A DNA stretch of 63,765 nucleotides from an uncultured Clostridia bacterium (lineage in GTDB: Bacteria > Bacillota > Clostridia > Oscillospirales > Ruminococcaceae). The notes beneath the pieces are model-generated. The model was not told the origin of the DNA. It saw only the letters and a program-made list of their open reading frames with translations, and ran no database searches. The stretch is from NCBI GenBank assembly GCA_947631455.1, contig CANRLH010000008.1, positions 1 through 63,765 on the forward strand. Reading direction: 5' to 3'. The position numbers were made by a program, and so were the translations under genes. The stretch's first letter is position 1, and each line of letters begins with the position of its first letter. This document shows, in pieces, positions 19,897 to 28,814 of the stretch.

Positions 19897-20535
19897 ATGA
19901 AAGGTTACAGGATAAAGTTTATTCGCCACGGGATAACCGATGCAAATTTAAACGGCGTGTATATAGGAAAAACCGATCTGCCTCTTTGCGCAAAGGGTGT
20001 GGACGAGCTTTATAACAAGATAGCGGAATATGAATACGGAGAAGTTCAGAGAGTATATACCTCTCCTTATAAAAGATGCGTTCAGACATCAGGAATACTT
20101 TTTCCTCAAACGAGCGCTGTTTGTGTAGACGGGCTTAAAGAGATGGATTTCGGCGACTTTGAGGGTAGAAAAGCTGAAGATATTATGAACACTCCAGAGT
20201 ACAAACGGTTTTTAAAGGGCGGCCTTGATAATCCTCCTCCCAATGGTGAAAGTATGAGAGAAGTAGTAACAAGATGCCTTGAGGCGCTGAATGTAATAAT
20301 CGGCGATATGATGGGAGAAGGACTCACCAACTGCGCTGTAATAACTCACGGCGGCATCATTATGAATATGATGTCCTGCTTCGGTTTGCCAAAGCTTGCG
20401 CCAATGGAGTTCCCGTGCGATTTCGGGGAGGGCTATGAAGTGCTTGTTACGGCTTCAATGTGGCAGCGCTCGGGATGCTTTGAAATAATGGGAAGATTTC
20501 CTTACTCAGATACTGAAGAATATGAGAGCGATTGA
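19897..20535 (+). CDS. Histidine phosphatase family protein
   Basis: The phosphohistidine motif RHGIT is near the N-terminus (residue 10). The second-half acid motif (KEMDFGDFEGRKAEDI) and the later catalytic His (VITHGGII) are both present, as in the phosphoglycerate-mutase-like/CobC superfamily. 212 aa. Substrate unknown; GpmB and alpha-ribazole phosphatase are family options but nothing here points to either. The ATG follows AGAAAGG. It overlaps the next gene by 14 bases, so the two are one operon. The 170-base gap to the divergent apbE holds a TATAAT (19838-19843) without a convincing -35. Confidence 0.88.
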   Translation: MKGYRIKFIRHGITDANLNGVYIGKTDLPLCAKGVDELYNKIAEYEYGEVQRVYTSPYKRCVQTSGILFPQTSAVCVDGLKEMDFGDFEGRKAEDIMNTPEYKRFLKGGLDNPPPNGESMREVVTRCLEALNVIIGDMMGEGLTNCAVITHGGIIMNMMSCFGLPKLAPMEFPCDFGEGYEVLVTASMWQRSGCFEIMGRFPYSDTEEYESD

Positions 20536-21364
20536 GTTTACGGCAGATACCCCCTGTACGGTAGAGGATCTGCTTGTCACAAACGGCGTTTCAAAGCGTC
20601 TTATAAGAAAGCTCAAACATACGCAAAACGCAATATCAAAAAACGGCACGCAGATTAAAACGGTGGATATGCTTGATATAGGCGATAGTGTTGTGATAAC
20701 ACTTTCGGATTGTAAAATGCTGCCACCCAATTCGGACCTTCATGCAGAGGTTTTGTATGAGGACGAGGATATAATCGTGTTTGACAAGCCGTCCGATATG
20801 CCTGTGCATCCGTCGATCAAGCACTACGGCGACAGCCTTGGTAATCTTTTTTGCGCAATGTACCCCGATACCTCGTTTCGTCCCCTGAACCGGCTTGACA
20901 AGGATACTACCGGAGTGTGCATATGCGCCAAAAACGCGTTTGCCGCAAACTGTGTTTCAAAAAGTCTGAAAAAGGTTTACTATGCAGTGGTGTGCGGACG
21001 CATTGAGGGTAAGGGCATGATCGACCTCCCGATAGCAAGGGCGGACGGTTCAATAATAATGCGACATGTGTCTAACGAGGGGCAGAACGCTGTCACTGAA
21101 TATGAGACGGTATCAAGCAGCGCGGGCGGACGTTATACACTTCTGAAAATCAAGCTAGGCACTGGCAGAACTCATCAGATAAGGGTGCATTTTTCGCATA
21201 TAGGTTATCCGCTTGCAGGAGATGAGATGTACGGCGGAGAGCTTTATGATATCAAGAGACAGGCTCTTCATTGTGCAAAAGCATCGTTTGTAACCGTTGG
21301 CGGTAAAAAAGAAGTCGTAAAAAGTGAGCTGCCTGATGATATAAAGCGACTAATGACGCTGTGA
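20522..21364 (+). CDS. RluA-family 23S rRNA pseudouridine synthase
   Basis: An N-terminal S4-like RNA-binding region (VEDLLVTNGVSKRLIRKL) precedes a pseudouridine synthase domain with the catalytic motif RLDKDTTGV (Asp near 130) and the closing KLGTGRTHQIRVHFSHIGYPL. Length (280 aa) and order fit RluC/RluD-type enzymes that modify ribosomal RNA. Start inside the phosphatase gene. Exact target uridine cannot be told. Confidence 0.92.
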   Translation: MRAIEFTADTPCTVEDLLVTNGVSKRLIRKLKHTQNAISKNGTQIKTVDMLDIGDSVVITLSDCKMLPPNSDLHAEVLYEDEDIIVFDKPSDMPVHPSIKHYGDSLGNLFCAMYPDTSFRPLNRLDKDTTGVCICAKNAFAANCVSKSLKKVYYAVVCGRIEGKGMIDLPIARADGSIIMRHVSNEGQNAVTEYETVSSSAGGRYTLLKIKLGTGRTHQIRVHFSHIGYPLAGDEMYGGELYDIKRQALHCAKASFVTVGGKKEVVKSELPDDIKRLMTL

Positions 21365-21434
21365 TATAAAAATAATATCTTAAAAGTATATTTTTATTGT
21401 CACCACCAATAATTACTTATACCTTGAATAACTG

Positions 21435-21463
21435 TTTACATTTTTTAAATTATATGGTAAAAT
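21435..21463 (+). promoter_or_regulatory. Promoter of zinc-ribbon membrane protein
   Basis: TTTACA (21435-21440), 17 bases, TAAAAT (21458-21463), with TATGG immediately before the -10. The same TGG-extended form recurs at other promoters in this window. Confidence 0.6.
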
Positions 21464-21492
21464 AAATAAAAATATTAAGGGGGGAGAATTAT

Positions 21493-22395
21493 ATGTCAAA
21501 AATTTGTCCGAACTGTCAGGCGGCGTTAGGAGATAACGATAAATTCTGTGCAGCCTGCGGAGCAAAAATCGAATCTGATGCAGATACTAATGTTGAGTCA
21601 GAAACATCAGCACAAGCCGAACCGGTGGCAGAGCCTGTAGCAGAAGAGGCTTCAGCACCTGCCAATGCAGCACCGTCAGAATCCGCAGATGATGTAACTG
21701 CCCGGCAGCCGGTGGATAGTCAGGATTCTGCATCGCCGTCTCAGAGCGTTATGCAGCAAGCGGTTCCTTACAAAGCATCTACTGAACCGAATATGCCGGG
21801 AGAGACGGTTAAAAAATCAAGCGGCAAGGGGCTTCTTATTACACTGATCATCATTATTGCCGCGCTTTGTATAGCTGCGGGACTTCTTTTGTATTTTTTG
21901 GTTTTCTCAGGCGGCGGATACAAGTCGGCGGTGGACGCATACGTTGAGTATATTGAGTCTTATGATGAGGAAGACCTTGTAAAGGCAATAGGAAACGATG
22001 CGCTTATCTACTATGTTGAAGAAAAGTGCGGAAGTGATATGAAAACCTTCTACAGAGGCTGCGAGCTTATGGAGAATATGAATGATGTGATGGATGTGGA
22101 TGTTGATTACAAGATCACTGATACCCAAAAAATGTCATCAGATGAGCTTGAGGATTACGAAGAGGGCGGTTATAAGGTAAGCGAAGGTTATATCGTTGAC
22201 GTTGAAACGACAGTATACAGCGACGGACTTTTGTCAAGCCATGACGGCCAAGGCGATACTGAGACGCTGACGGTTATTAAGTTTGGAAGCGACTGGTGTG
22301 TTGTTGAGGCTGCCGAAATGGTAGAAAGCATTATTCAGGCAGGAGAAGGAGCAAACGCTTTATCCGATATCGACTGGGGAGATCTTGATTTTTAA
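21493..22395 (+). CDS. Zinc-ribbon membrane protein with extracytoplasmic domain
   Basis: The N-terminus has a double CxxC ribbon (CPNCQ and CAACG). A low-complexity Ala/Glu/Pro/Ser linker (about 30-110) follows, then one membrane helix (GLLITLIIIIAALCIAAGLLLYFLV, about 115-139) and a C-terminal region of about 160 residues with the fold-like pattern of NTF2-like DUF4878 relatives. Probably a cytoplasmic ribbon with an outer sensing or binding domain; function unknown. GGGGGAG precedes the ATG. It has its own promoter and terminator. A paralogue in architecture is at 54038. 300 aa. Confidence 0.8.
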   Translation: MSKICPNCQAALGDNDKFCAACGAKIESDADTNVESETSAQAEPVAEPVAEEASAPANAAPSESADDVTARQPVDSQDSASPSQSVMQQAVPYKASTEPNMPGETVKKSSGKGLLITLIIIIAALCIAAGLLLYFLVFSGGGYKSAVDAYVEYIESYDEEDLVKAIGNDALIYYVEEKCGSDMKTFYRGCELMENMNDVMDVDVDYKITDTQKMSSDELEDYEEGGYKVSEGYIVDVETTVYSDGLLSSHDGQGDTETLTVIKFGSDWCVVEAAEMVESIIQAGEGANALSDIDWGDLDF

Positions 22396-22433
22396 CAGGA
22401 TTTCATCCTCGCGGTTTGAACTGACAAATACTA

Positions 22434-22470
22434 AAGGGCGGCAGAAATATGCTGCCCTTCTTTACTTTTA
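22434..22470 (+). terminator. Terminator after zinc-ribbon gene
   Basis: AAGGGCGGC (22434-22442) pairs with GCTGCCCTT (22451-22459), with one G-U, followed by CTTTACTTTT. The T-tract overlaps the -35 of the next promoter. Confidence 0.7.
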
Positions 22471-22489
22471 TAATAAAATATGGTAAAAT
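22461..22489 (+). promoter_or_regulatory. zapA promoter
   Basis: TTTACT (22461-22466), 17 bases, TAAAAT (22484-22489), again with TATGG before the -10. Confidence 0.55.
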
Positions 22490-22523
22490 AATATTTGAAC
22501 GGACTTGTAAAGGAGCTGTATTT

Positions 22524-22991
22524 ATGAACACATACAGGATCAAGATATTTAACAGAGAGCTTAATATCACAACAGATGAAACGCTTGAGTATACCCGGGC
22601 ACTTGCTGACAGACTTAACGCAAAGCTTTCGGAAATTACTTCGGGAATAGGAAATCTCACGCTAAATGATGCTGCCGTGCTGGTGTCGCTTGATTGTCTT
22701 GACAAAGCGGTAAAAAGTGAGGAGAGCGCTAAAAACATAAGACAGCAGATAAAGGAATACGCAGATGACGCTTCAGCGGCAAGACAACAGGTGCTAGAAA
22801 AAGAAAATGAGATAGCAAAGCTTACATCAAGAATTAAAGAGCTTGAAGAAAAGCTAAGTGCGCGTCCTGCACAGACCGCTCAGAAATCAGCCTCGGGAAC
22901 GGTTTTTGTTCCAAGGCATAAAGAAGAACCTAAGCAGAACTTTAACAGTCAGCGGTCTGCAAACGAACAGACTTCGTTTTTTAAAAAATAA
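22524..22991 (+). CDS. zapA: Cell division protein ZapA
   Basis: ZapA bundles FtsZ filaments at the division site. I start at ATG 22524 (MNTYRIKIFNRELNITTDET) behind AAAGGAG; the longer frame would begin inside the terminator. The N-terminal ZapA domain (1-~65) is followed by a coiled coil with KELEEKL-type heptads and a basic, disordered tail. 155 aa, longer than minimal ZapA because of that tail. The stop overlaps the next start (TAATG). Confidence 0.88.
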   Translation: MNTYRIKIFNRELNITTDETLEYTRALADRLNAKLSEITSGIGNLTLNDAAVLVSLDCLDKAVKSEESAKNIRQQIKEYADDASAARQQVLEKENEIAKLTSRIKELEEKLSARPAQTAQKSASGTVFVPRHKEEPKQNFNSQRSANEQTSFFKK

Positions 22992-25036
22992 TGAGCGAGG
23001 TGCTTTCTCCTGTCGGGAGCATGGAGGCGCTTTACGCTGCACTTGATAGCGGAGCGGACGCTGTTTATTTCGGCTCGAAACGATTTTCGGCAAGGCAGAA
23101 CGCCCAGAATCTTGATACAGAACAGATATCAAAAGCGGTTTATGAGTGTCACAAAAGAGGTGTGAAAATTTATCAGGCGATAAACACCGTTTATTTCGAC
23201 GACGAAAAAAGCGCTCTTTTAAATGAGCTTGAACAGGCGGCAAAAAACGGCGTTGACGCTATTATAGTTCAGGATCTGGGAGTTTGTGAAACCGCTTTAA
23301 AATGCGTTCCCGAAATGCCGCTGCACGCATCTACACAGATGACCATACACACGGCGGCGGGTGCGCTTGCAGCAAAGAAAATGGGCTTTAAGCGCGTGGT
23401 GGTATCAAGAGAATGCTCGCTCGACACTATACGGGAAATCGCTGATACAGGCGTTGAGACAGAGGTTTTCGTGCATGGGGCGCTGTGTATGTCGGTTTCG
23501 GGACAGTGTTATCTTTCCGCGATGCTCGGTTCACGAAGCGCAAACAGGGGCCTTTGCGCGGGAGCGTGCAGACTGCCGTTTTCGGCTTGCGAAAAAAAGT
23601 CAGGGCAGTATGCGCTTTCATTAAAAGACCTATGCGCGTTTGAATCTTTGCAGGAGCTTCAAAAAGCAGGCGTGTGCTCATTTAAAATAGAGGGCCGAAT
23701 GAAGCGTCCGGAATATGTTGCAGCCGCAACCAAAGAGTGCGTATCTGCCCTGAAATACGGCAGATGCGATACCGAGCTTTTAAAAAAAGTGTTTTCAAGA
23801 AGCGGCTTTACAAACGGATATATAAAAGGCACACTCGGTTCTGGTATGTTCGGCTTCAGAAGCAAGGAGGACGCAGAAGCCGCAAAGGAGACATTCGCGC
23901 AAATAAGAGAGGGGTATTCCACTGTATATAAAAGGGCAGAGGTCTCGTTTGAAGCTGTAATAAGGCAGGGAGAGAGGATATCTCTTAAAATTGCAGACGG
24001 CGAAGGCTGTGAGGCAGTTGTTTTCTCAGATCCGCCAAGCTTTGCCACAAACCGAGCTACTGAAAGTGATATAATAATAAAACATCTTAAAAAGCTGGGA
24101 GACACCGTTTACAGCTTTAAGGATGCTCGGGTAACGCTTGACAGCGGTCTTTTTGTAAGTGCTTCCGAGATAAACGCTTTGAGAAGAAGAGCGACAGAAG
24201 AGCTTGACCGAAAGCGATGTTTAAAAAACACCGCAGTAAAAAGGTTTTTGCCGGATAAAACTTTCGGGAAAGCGGCGGTATACTTAAAAAAGACCGAAGG
24301 AGCGTTGCTCAGAATAAGGGCTAATAAAGCAAGTCAGCTTAATAAAATAGATATAAGTTTGGCAGAGCTTATATCTTTGCCGTTTTCAGAAATTAAAAAA
24401 TGCGATATACCAAAAGCAAAGCTGTGCCTTTCGCTTGACAGGTTTACGGCAGATGAAAAAAGATGCAGGGAAGAAATAAGACTTGCACACAGGGCAGGCA
24501 TAACTCATTTTCTGGCACAGAACATCTCGCACTTTGAGCTTTTGAAAGACTTTGATGATATAAGTATCCACTCAGGGTTTTCAATGAATATAACCAACTC
24601 TGACGCTCTTGACGCTATAAAAGATCTAGGGGCTTTTGATACAGAGCTTTCTTTGGAAATAACGGGAGCTAAGTCACAGCAGCTTAATGCAGTCATTCCC
24701 ATAGGGGTCTTGATTTACGGACGCCTTCCGCTGATGCTTACAAGAAATTGTCCAATAAAAGCAAGCGTTGGCTGTAAGGAATGCAGGGGCTTTATAACAG
24801 ACAGAATGAAAAAAAGATTTTATATAAATTGTCAAAAGGACAAGGGGTATTTTGAGCTTATAAACGGTGAGCCGCTTTATCTTTTTGATAAAAAGCGCAT
24901 ACCCGTGGCATTTGAGACGATAATGTTCACGAATGAAAATGCCGATGAGGCAAAAGAGGTGATCTTGTCTTATCTTGAAAACCGTCCTCCCGAGGGGGAT
25001 TTTACAAGAGGACTTTATTACAGAGGGGTAATTTGA
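22991..25036 (+). CDS. U32 family peptidase / rRNA hydroxylation-type protein
   Basis: The U32 signature is clear: EVFVHGALCMSVSGQCYLS near residues 157-175, after the N-terminal LSPVGSMEALYAALDSGADAVYFG. The C-terminal part has an extended DUF3656-like region and ends with a cysteine cluster (CPIKASVGCKEC). Members include collagenase-like proteases and RlhA, which hydroxylates 23S rRNA cytidine; the sequence does not decide between these. No ribosome site is seen, so translation is probably coupled to zapA through the overlapping TAATG. 681 aa. Confidence 0.93.
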   Translation: MSEVLSPVGSMEALYAALDSGADAVYFGSKRFSARQNAQNLDTEQISKAVYECHKRGVKIYQAINTVYFDDEKSALLNELEQAAKNGVDAIIVQDLGVCETALKCVPEMPLHASTQMTIHTAAGALAAKKMGFKRVVVSRECSLDTIREIADTGVETEVFVHGALCMSVSGQCYLSAMLGSRSANRGLCAGACRLPFSACEKKSGQYALSLKDLCAFESLQELQKAGVCSFKIEGRMKRPEYVAAATKECVSALKYGRCDTELLKKVFSRSGFTNGYIKGTLGSGMFGFRSKEDAEAAKETFAQIREGYSTVYKRAEVSFEAVIRQGERISLKIADGEGCEAVVFSDPPSFATNRATESDIIIKHLKKLGDTVYSFKDARVTLDSGLFVSASEINALRRRATEELDRKRCLKNTAVKRFLPDKTFGKAAVYLKKTEGALLRIRANKASQLNKIDISLAELISLPFSEIKKCDIPKAKLCLSLDRFTADEKRCREEIRLAHRAGITHFLAQNISHFELLKDFDDISIHSGFSMNITNSDALDAIKDLGAFDTELSLEITGAKSQQLNAVIPIGVLIYGRLPLMLTRNCPIKASVGCKECRGFITDRMKKRFYINCQKDKGYFELINGEPLYLFDKKRIPVAFETIMFTNENADEAKEVILSYLENRPPEGDFTRGLYYRGVI

Positions 25037-25113
25037 GCATAATGGCGGCAGGCTTATTTTGTGCTTAAAAGTAAAAGTCAGGCAGTAAATATATGTATGA
25101 AAGGATGATAATA

Positions 25114-25539
25114 ATGAAGCTTGTGTTTAAAAAAGTTGCACAAACAGCTAAAACACCGGTGCTTTTAAAGGGAAAAACTCCATCGTTTTTGCTGTTTGCA
25201 CATCTGGATGAGGACAGAGTGCTGTTTCCCGGTGACATAAAGATCATAAAAACCGGAGTGGCCTTTTCTATGGAGGAAAAGGAAGTGCCCGATCTTGCGG
25301 TGCTGGTTATGCCTTCGGATGAAATGGTCAAGGAAAAGGGGATTTACCTTGCGAACGGACTTGCTGTGATAGCAGGAAATTACAATGGCGAGGTAGCTGT
25401 TGCGGTTATAAACGCCTCAAAGGTTATGAGAAGTATTTCAGACGGCGACCAGATAGCAAAGCTTGTAGTTACAAGACTTCAGATACCCGGTCTTTCAGCC
25501 GATGACATAAAGCTGGAAAATTCTAAAACGCAGTCGTAA
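25114..25539 (+). CDS. dUTPase-fold protein lacking the catalytic Asp
   Basis: I start at ATG 25114 (MKLVFKKVAQTAKTPVLLKG), 6 bases after AAAGGAT. The 141-residue product follows the trimeric dUTPase pattern: PGDIKIIKTGVAFSM (motif 1), KEKGIYLANGLAVIAGNYNGEVAVAVIN (motif 3) and ISDGDQIAKLVV (motif 4). Motif 3 normally reads GVIDxDYxGE; here the base Asp is Ala (AVIAGNYNGE). The C-terminal P-loop-like motif 5 is absent. It may be a nucleotide-binding relative or a dead enzyme rather than a dUTP diphosphatase. Confidence 0.75.
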   Translation: MKLVFKKVAQTAKTPVLLKGKTPSFLLFAHLDEDRVLFPGDIKIIKTGVAFSMEEKEVPDLAVLVMPSDEMVKEKGIYLANGLAVIAGNYNGEVAVAVINASKVMRSISDGDQIAKLVVTRLQIPGLSADDIKLENSKTQS

Positions 25540-25577
25540 CCGGGAATCAGAAGTTTAACGGAAGGAGGAGCTCACAA

Positions 25578-26030
25578 ATGAGAACATATAAAATGAATAA
25601 ATCAGCAAAGAACTTTTTAAGGATAGTTATGTTTGTGATCGCTCTTGCCGTGACGTATCTTTGTTTTGTTTATCTGTCGGGCTACCCCATAATAATGTGG
25701 CTTGTAATAGGGCTTTTCTGGGGAGCTGTGATAGTATACGGATTCATTTTCCTTCCGATATATTTTAAGTCCTCAAGATATATGATAGGAGAAAGGGAAA
25801 TCAAAAAACAGGCGGGAATGCTGTTTTTTACAAAGCAGTATATAAAGCTTGAGTCTATTCAGTATGTTTCTTCGGTAATATTTCCCCTTTCGCAGTTTAC
25901 AGGGCTTAACTTTGTTACAATAAACGCTTTCGGCGGACGGGTGATTTTTATGTTCTTATCGCGTAATGATGCTTTGGAGATAATAGACTATCTTGAAGAG
26001 TCTATCAAGAGAAGAGAACAGGGAGAATGA
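25578..26030 (+). CDS. PH-domain membrane protein (YdbS-like)
   Basis: Two membrane helices (about 15-55) precede a bacterial PH-like domain (SSRYMIGEREIKKQAGMLFF, then FVTINAFGGRV). 150 aa. Paired with the larger gene downstream as YdbS/YdbT are in Bacillus, where the pair affects envelope resistance. Strong GGAAGGAGGAG site before ATG. Function otherwise unknown. Confidence 0.83.
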   Translation: MRTYKMNKSAKNFLRIVMFVIALAVTYLCFVYLSGYPIIMWLVIGLFWGAVIVYGFIFLPIYFKSSRYMIGEREIKKQAGMLFFTKQYIKLESIQYVSSVIFPLSQFTGLNFVTINAFGGRVIFMFLSRNDALEIIDYLEESIKRREQGE

Positions 26031-26063
26031 TTATTTATTTCTTTAGAGAGGGGATAGGCCGAA

Positions 26064-27536
26064 GTGACGGAAAAAAGTCTTTTTTCGTATCTTTTTAAAT
26101 ACCGTCAGCACCCACTGACGATTTTTAATTATATAACAAGGGGCTTCTGGCTGCTTCTTATCCCTCTCACAAGAAGCCTTATAGCTACAAGATTTAATAT
26201 TGCACAGTGGCTCAGGGGAGCTTGGCTTGATATTTTAATTGTTTCATTGATATTTGGATTTGCTTTTTTGAGATGGTTTTTTATCTCTTTTCGTATCGAG
26301 GATGAATATATCCAGACGGCAACAGGCTATTTCGGGCTATTAAGGTCGAAGATATATTACAATCAGGCTTCGTCTGTTACCTGCTCTCAGGGGGCGTTTC
26401 TTCGCCTTTTCAGGGCTTATAAAATAAACATAGATACTAACTCAAATGCAAGGTTCTTTTCAAAGCACAACGTAACCCTTATTGTAAAAAAGAGCGAGTT
26501 TGACAAGCTCTATTCGATCATAAAGTCACACGGGCAGGGACTTGCAAGGTTTTCATATCAGCCGAAAAAAACACAGCTTTTTATTTTCTCGCTTTTATTC
26601 TCGTCTACGATTTCGGGAGTGGTGCTTATTGCTACTATCCTCTATCAGGGTTCCAGAATAATCGGAAGAGAAATAGAACAGCAGCTTCTTCTTGACATAA
26701 ACAAGCAGGTTTCTGACTTTCTTACCGTTAATCTTCCTCCGATAACTGTGGCTATCGTGCTTGTGATAGTTGTAGGATGGCTTTATTCTTTTCTGGTCAA
26801 CCTGATACGCCATTGGGATTTTACTGCGGTAAGGCAGGGTTCAAACATTATAATCCAGTCGGGTATAATCACAAGGCGCATAAATATCGTGGATATAAAC
26901 AGAATAAACTTCATTGATATCCGCCAGAGCTTTCTGATGAGGATTTTTAAAATATGCTCGGTAAATATAAGCTGTGCCGGTTACGGTAAAAGCAACCGGC
27001 AGATCTCGGTACTTGTTCCGATAACTACCAATGAGGAAATGCTTATGTCTTTAAAGGTGCTTATCCCGAAGTTCCCGAGGCCGACGCTTACGCTCAGGAG
27101 CAGGCTTAGCTATATACTTTCGTTTTTGCTTACTCCGACGCTTGTGGTCGCTGCCATTCCTGTGGCGGCATATGTAACATCCTGGATATTCCCTGAATGG
27201 GAGTCTGTTACAATGTTTTTGATGGTTATGTTTTTCATTCCGGGATTTTGGTTTATCGTTGTAAAATTTGCAGCGGTTTTCACCACGGGAATAGGTTTTC
27301 ACAACGGATACGCCACTCTGAGTTATTGCCGTTTTTACAGCTTTCACACGGTAGTAGTTCCTATAAACCGCATTTCTATTGCTACTACTAAGCAGACGGT
27401 CGCGCAGTATTTTAACAAGCAGTGCGACTTGAAAATTTACACGAATTCCGAAAAGACCTCTTATCATAAAGTGAAAAATTTTCCGCTTAAAAACGTGCTG
27501 GAGGAATTTGCATCTCACGGTTTTGACCTTAGCTAA
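26064..27536 (+). CDS. PH-domain membrane protein (YdbT-like)
   Basis: A 490-residue protein with repeated bPH2 domains alternating with paired membrane helices. Repeat features are FRIEDEYIQTATGYFGLLRSKIYY, then IIQSGIITRRINIVDINRINFIDIRQ, and a third domain near the end. GTG start 10 bases after GAGAGGGG. It forms an operon with the preceding gene and is followed by the tRNA unit. Localised at the membrane; function unknown. Confidence 0.83.
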   Translation: MTEKSLFSYLFKYRQHPLTIFNYITRGFWLLLIPLTRSLIATRFNIAQWLRGAWLDILIVSLIFGFAFLRWFFISFRIEDEYIQTATGYFGLLRSKIYYNQASSVTCSQGAFLRLFRAYKINIDTNSNARFFSKHNVTLIVKKSEFDKLYSIIKSHGQGLARFSYQPKKTQLFIFSLLFSSTISGVVLIATILYQGSRIIGREIEQQLLLDINKQVSDFLTVNLPPITVAIVLVIVVGWLYSFLVNLIRHWDFTAVRQGSNIIIQSGIITRRINIVDINRINFIDIRQSFLMRIFKICSVNISCAGYGKSNRQISVLVPITTNEEMLMSLKVLIPKFPRPTLTLRSRLSYILSFLLTPTLVVAAIPVAAYVTSWIFPEWESVTMFLMVMFFIPGFWFIVVKFAAVFTTGIGFHNGYATLSYCRFYSFHTVVVPINRISIATTKQTVAQYFNKQCDLKIYTNSEKTSYHKVKNFPLKNVLEEFASHGFDLS

Positions 27537-27601
27537 AAGCCTTGGTCTTACTTGGCAGCGCCATTATTACAAAAAAACGGATAGATAAAGATAAAAACCT
27601 C

Positions 27602-27630
27602 TTGACAAAAGGACAAAAGTATTATATAAT
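27602..27630 (+). promoter_or_regulatory. Consensus promoter of tRNA unit
   Basis: TTGACA (27602-27607), 17 bases, TATAAT (27625-27630): a perfect vegetative consensus, 22 bases before the first tRNA. Confidence 0.93.
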
Positions 27631-27651
27631 AACCTAGTCGCTTTAAAAGTT

Positions 27652-27728
27652 GGCTGTATAGCTCAGTTGGCTAGAGCATTCGGTTCATACCCGGAGTGTC
27701 ACTGGTTCGAATCCAGTTACAGCCACCA
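27652..27728 (+). tRNA. tRNA-Met (CAT)
   Basis: Acceptor arms GGCTGTA/TACAGCC, D arm GCTC/GAGC, anticodon arm TTCGG/CCGGA with loop TTCATAC, and T arm ACTGG/CCAGT all pair. CCA is encoded (27726-27728). The first pair is G-C, so it is not an initiator; it is elongator Met, or Ile2 if the wobble C is converted to lysidine. Only 3 bases separate it from the next tRNA. Confidence 0.95.
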
Positions 27729-27731
27729 TAC

Positions 27732-27806
27732 GGCCCGTTGGTCAAGAGGTTAAGACACCGCCCTTTCACGGCGGAATCATGGGTTCAATTCCCGTACGGG
27801 TCACCA
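27732..27806 (+). tRNA. tRNA-Glu (TTC)
   Basis: Acceptor GGCCCGT/ACGGGTC (one G-U), anticodon arm CCGCC/GGCGG with loop CTTTCAC (anticodon TTC), T arm ATGGG/CCCGT-type pairing, encoded CCA. Co-transcribed with the tRNA-Met. Confidence 0.95.
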
Positions 27807-27815
27807 GCGCTATCT

Positions 27816-27857
27816 CTCCTAAATGGCTTTATAAAGCTGTTTGGGAGATTTTATTTT
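27816..27857 (+). terminator. Terminator of tRNA unit
   Basis: CTCCTAAATGGCTTT pairs with AAAGCTGTTTGGGAG, using three G-U pairs, followed by ATTTTATTTT. It ends exactly where the insertion element begins. Confidence 0.8.
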
Positions 27858-28697
27858 GGCTCAATGTCAATAGTTGGAGTAAAAGTTAAAATGAAAAATG
27901 TATGAGAGCAGCTGCCGACAGGTGGCTGCTTGTGTGTTATAGTAGTGTTAGTGTGAAAAAATATGTAAAATACGGTTTCTGAAACGTTTAAAATTTTTGT
28001 AACCGTAAGCGTTTCTCTTAAGGACTTTAATTTTGTTGTTACAGCCTTCTGTGAAACCGTTAGTAACAGGTGAAGAAAACGAATTAATAATACCGGTATA
28101 CCAATTACGCATTGTTTTGGCGCATCTTTCAAATTGCGGTATACCACAGTTCTCGGCATTTTCTATCCATTCTTTCATAGACTTTTTTGCATATTGAGGA
28201 TTCTTAAAACTGAGTATCTTTAAAAACTCTTCTTTGTACCAATATGCTCTGCTTATGTTTACCGAGTAATAAAGCATAACATTAACTTCCTGTTTTTGTT
28301 CTTCATCTAAACTGTCAAAACGCTTTATGAGCAGAGATTTAGATCTCTTAAAATATTTTCTAAGTTCTTGACTTAGTTTTTTCTGTTCTTCTTTTCTGAC
28401 ATTCTCAAAAGCCCATATAGCTTGCCTTATCCAATGGTATTTATCTACTATCTGAGTTGCGTTTTTCTTTTAAACTCAGCATAAATCACTATATTTCTAT
28501 CATCACTTTCAATATTTTTTACAATTAACCCTTGCAATCCAAGTAATTTTTCTGTAATATTAGTATAGAGCATATTGGTTCCTCCGTTCAATGGCTTGTA
28601 TCATTTCCATTTTAACGGATTTTTACCAATTATGCTCTACTTTTTTCTATCTTTTTTCGTAGCTCTACTTGGTTACCCCAACTTTTAGTATAGAACC
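27858..28697 (-). mobile_element. ISL3-family insertion element, internally deleted
   Basis: Imperfect terminal inverted repeats (GGCTCAATGTCAATAGTTGG at 27858; GGTTCTATACTAAAAGTTGG read inward from 28697) enclose an 840-base element holding both ends of an ISL3-type transposase but not its middle. No matching 8-base target duplication is seen on either side (TTTATTTT against AGAAAAAA). It cannot move by itself. Confidence 0.75.
27948..28573 (-). pseudogene. ISL3-family transposase, central part deleted
   Basis: It starts at ATG 28571-28573 behind AACGGAGG, giving MLYTNITEKLLGLQGLIVKN and about 35 codons in all, the known N-terminus before the zinc finger. After TQ the sequence jumps, in another frame, to ATQIVDKYHWIRQAIWAFENV and runs on to NGFTEGCNNKIKVLKRNAYG at the C-terminus. 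The first DDE Asp and the zinc finger are lost. A likely terminator hairpin (AGCAGC/GCTGCT) lies past the stop. Confidence 0.8.
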
Positions 28698-28789
28698 AGA
28701 AAAAAATAAGCAGCACCGAAAAACGATACTGCAAAGATAAAATAAAAAAACTATGTGTAGAACAAAAGAAAGGAGACAACAAAACGAAT

Positions 28790-28814
28790 GATATTTTATA
28801 AAATATAAAATATC
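28790..28814. repeat. A/T palindrome behind a Shine-Dalgarno-like sequence
   Basis: GATATTTTATA and TATAAAATATC form a perfect 11-base inverted repeat with a 3-base centre. On the plus strand AAAGGAG precedes ATG ATA TTT TAT AAA ATA TAA, a six-codon frame inside the palindrome. Purpose unknown. Apart from this and the hairpin at 29000, the 28698-29126 gap holds nothing I can support. Confidence 0.3.

Noticed and set aside
27696-27905. Open frame across the two tRNAs
   Set aside because: It overlaps both tRNA genes and the terminator.
27850-28705. Target-site duplication of the ISL3 element
   Set aside because: The flanking 8-mers TTTATTTT and AGAAAAAA do not match.
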